A DNA stretch of 64,000 nt from Methanimicrococcus blatticola (GTDB lineage Archaea; Halobacteriota; Methanosarcinia; Methanosarcinales; Methanosarcinaceae). A program made the position numbers and the translations under genes. This document shows, piece by piece, positions 62,812 through 64,000 of this stretch (position 1 is the first letter of the stretch; every line of letters begins with the position of its first letter). The DNA lies in NCBI RefSeq assembly GCF_004363215.1, contig NZ_SNYS01000009.1, forward strand, positions 173,278-237,277. The letters run 5' to 3'. The notes below the pieces were generated by a model, which worked only from the letters and a program-made list of their open reading frames with translations, did no database searches and had not been told where the DNA came from.

Positions 62812-63333
62812 GTGTTTATTGTGTTGGATCGGGAATTGCAATCAGCAGAGAGAGTTAAAATTAAACTGTCAGGCATTGACCCGCAGACACTCACTTCTTT
62901 TGCAATGGGCAATTCCGACATTGATTTGATTTGCACATACGGAAAAATTACTCTCCAATGCCGTTACGAAATTTCGGATTATACCCTCGGTCTGATTTTA
63001 AAAACAATTTCCGGCGTTGACAACGCGGCAACACATGAAACTGAGATCTTATGCGATTTTGATGACATTCAAAATTATCAGCGTATGGGCTATACGCTTG
63101 TTTCTTACAGCCGTCACGACGGAAAATATCGCGTTACTTTTAATGTTCCCTTCTCTTCCGCAAAAGCCGTTTACAGTCTGACAGTCGCTTTCTTTGAAGA
63201 ACTTCAAAAAGAAAAAACACTGAAAAAAGATTTTTACTGGAGCGGAAAAGATCACAACATTATTCAGCTGTTCAATGAACTCAAAAAAATCGACGGCTGG
63301 GAAATTAAAGAAATTAAAAATAAAGACAACTGA
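62812..63333 (+). CDS. Hypothetical protein
   Basis: A 173-residue soluble protein that I do not recognise. It has alternating strands and helices: RVKIKLSGIDPQTLTSFAMGNSDIDLICTYGKITLQCRYEI, a middle DFDDIQNYQRMGYTLVSYSRHDGKYRVTFNVPF and a helical SAKAVYSLTVAFFEELQKEKTLKK. No catalytic motif or membrane helix. The start is GTG at 62812 (GTG TTT ATT GTG); a second GTG/TTG just downstream would shorten it a little. Shine-Dalgarno is poor, so the start is uncertain. The converging surface-protein gene shares the terminator that follows. Confidence 0.6.
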   Translation: MFIVLDRELQSAERVKIKLSGIDPQTLTSFAMGNSDIDLICTYGKITLQCRYEISDYTLGLILKTISGVDNAATHETEILCDFDDIQNYQRMGYTLVSYSRHDGKYRVTFNVPFSSAKAVYSLTVAFFEELQKEKTLKKDFYWSGKDHNIIQLFNELKKIDGWEIKEIKNKDN

Positions 63334-63468
63334 CCTTAATTTTAAAATTTCATATTAGAATTATAAAATACTTTTTTCTTATTCAGTTTATTCAGACTTG
63401 TAAAAACCCGGAAGATTTTATTTTTATGATTTTGATAAATTGAATGAACCTTTTTTAAAAAAGATAAA

Positions 63469-63495
63469 TAAACCGCTGAGAAGCGGTTTACTTTT
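63469..63495. terminator. Bidirectional terminator hairpin between convergent genes
   Basis: TAAACCGCT pairs with AGCGGTTTA around GAGA, with T-rich sequence on both outer sides. It lies midway between the 62812 and 63503 gene ends. Confidence 0.7.
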
Positions 63496-63502
63496 ACGAA
63501 TT

Positions 63503-64000
63503 TTATTTATTTTCTTCATCTTCGTCTTCTTGCCGTCTCCAAAGGAAAATGAAAATTCCTGTTGCAACCAAGAACAAAAAGATGACACCTGCAATTAATG
63601 TGTCATTTGAAGATGGAATTTCATAACTGGGTGTTTCCTTCTCCTGAACAGGCTCTTGAGGGTCTTGTTGCGGTTCTTCAGAGTCAACGACTTTAGCTTC
63701 GCCGCTGCCGGATCCTTTGGGAGAAGTTTGCGTATCTTTAGAAACAAGATACACTTTCAAAGTCTCACCATCATTCATTTGAGCCGGAAGTGTCGGGTCA
63801 AACGGTTTTGTTAAATTCAATATATAATCGGCAAACGTTGTCGGAATAGCTGTTGCAGTCAAAGGTCCTGCCCAAATCTCGTAATTGGTCAATGTTTCGC
63901 TTGTATTAAGCACGTTGTCGAAATAGTATTCAACAGTGATTTCAACGGTTTGAGTGGTATCGCTGACAAGATAAACTTTCAAAGTGTCACCGTCATCAAA
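63503..64000 (-). CDS. C-terminal part of a membrane-anchored cell-surface protein (runs off window)
   Basis: The window holds only the last about 165 residues; the gene continues past 64000. Two copies of a GETLKVYLVS or GDTLKVYLVS motif, about 87 residues apart, mark a tandem repeat of MucBP-like beta domains (VEITVEYYFDNVLNTSETLTNYEIWAGPLTATAIPTTFADYILNLTKPFDP). Then comes a Glu/Gln/Pro-rich wall-spanning stretch (EEPQQDPQEPVQE), one membrane helix (LIAGVIFLFLVATGIFIFLW) and an RRQEDEDEENK tail. The topology is like the surface protein at 13298. Repeat domain family is by look only. Confidence 0.75.
   Translation of the reverse strand, partial: FDDGDTLKVYLVSDTTQTVEITVEYYFDNVLNTSETLTNYEIWAGPLTATAIPTTFADYILNLTKPFDPTLPAQMNDGETLKVYLVSKDTQTSPKGSGSGEAKVVDSEEPQQDPQEPVQEKETPSYEIPSSNDTLIAGVIFLFLVATGIFIFLWRRQEDEDEENK

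Overview
The window looks like the chromosome of a low-GC methanogenic archaeon of the order Methanosarcinales. A Methanimicrococcus-like, hydrogen-dependent methylotroph is my best guess, but the genus is inference. The archaeal and methanogen markers are a homocitrate-synthase-type enzyme and a homoaconitase-type large subunit (coenzyme B 2-oxoacid chain), AhbC (alternative haem pathway), a UroD-fold methylcobamide:CoM methyltransferase-like protein, two DUF1638 proteins, an Msr-type (FilR1/DUF1724) regulator, a Taw2-like wybutosine enzyme, GHMP-type shikimate kinase, 6-phospho-3-hexuloisomerase, DUF2551 and DUF2073. UvrA, AlkC, MATE and the two-domain PPK2 are of kinds common in bacteria. 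Starts are usually ATG with a clear Shine-Dalgarno. I see no rRNA, CRISPR array or intact transposase.

Layout. 0-11 kb: SatD-like protein, aldehyde dehydrogenase, PurT, an AT-rich KAP-family NTPase wedged with overlaps between purT and a purine phosphoribosyltransferase gene, AksA-like enzyme, nicotinate phosphoribosyltransferase, Taw2 and tRNA-Gly. 11-18 kb: a repeat array, then a large glycine-rich cell-surface protein flanked by two DUF1638 paralogues. 18-31 kb: UvrA, two paralogous four-helix membrane proteins, MATE exporter, AF1577-type radical SAM enzyme, a second repeat array, HxlB, an aminotransferase and a Nog1-type GTPase. 31-46 kb: HTH-CBS regulator, AhbC, tRNA-Leu, AlkC, methyltransferase, carbonic anhydrase, AraC/GyrI regulator, nicotinamidase, two-domain PPK2, a 1.25-kb AT-rich gap, small DNA-binding-type proteins, tRNA-Gln and ThiI. 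46-64 kb: Msr-like regulator, CbiP, a homoaconitase-hisE-metallopeptidase cluster, YkgJ-type protein, ACT protein, PurE, shikimate kinase-chorismate mutase, PhoU-type regulator, ClC channel, Era-like GTPase-DUF2073, and the 3' end of a second surface protein.

The most striking content is non-coding. Two families of structured intergenic repeats occur again and again. One, called here the ABC element, has a unit of about 380 bp built of three hairpins (A, B, C) in fixed order, often in tandem, and its stems show compensatory changes between copies. The second, called D, has a hairpin of similar design to A plus short internal tandem repeats. Most copies lie downstream of genes, several between convergent genes. 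Separately, several genes carry short-period tandem repeats that begin at or copy their own stop-codon region.

Genes that work together: NAPRTase and nicotinamidase (NAD salvage), AksA-like enzyme and homoaconitase large subunit (coenzyme B), PurT, PurE and the phosphoribosyltransferase (purines), shikimate kinase and chorismate mutase (aromatics), and CbiP with the corrinoid-linked methyltransferase and Msr-like regulator.
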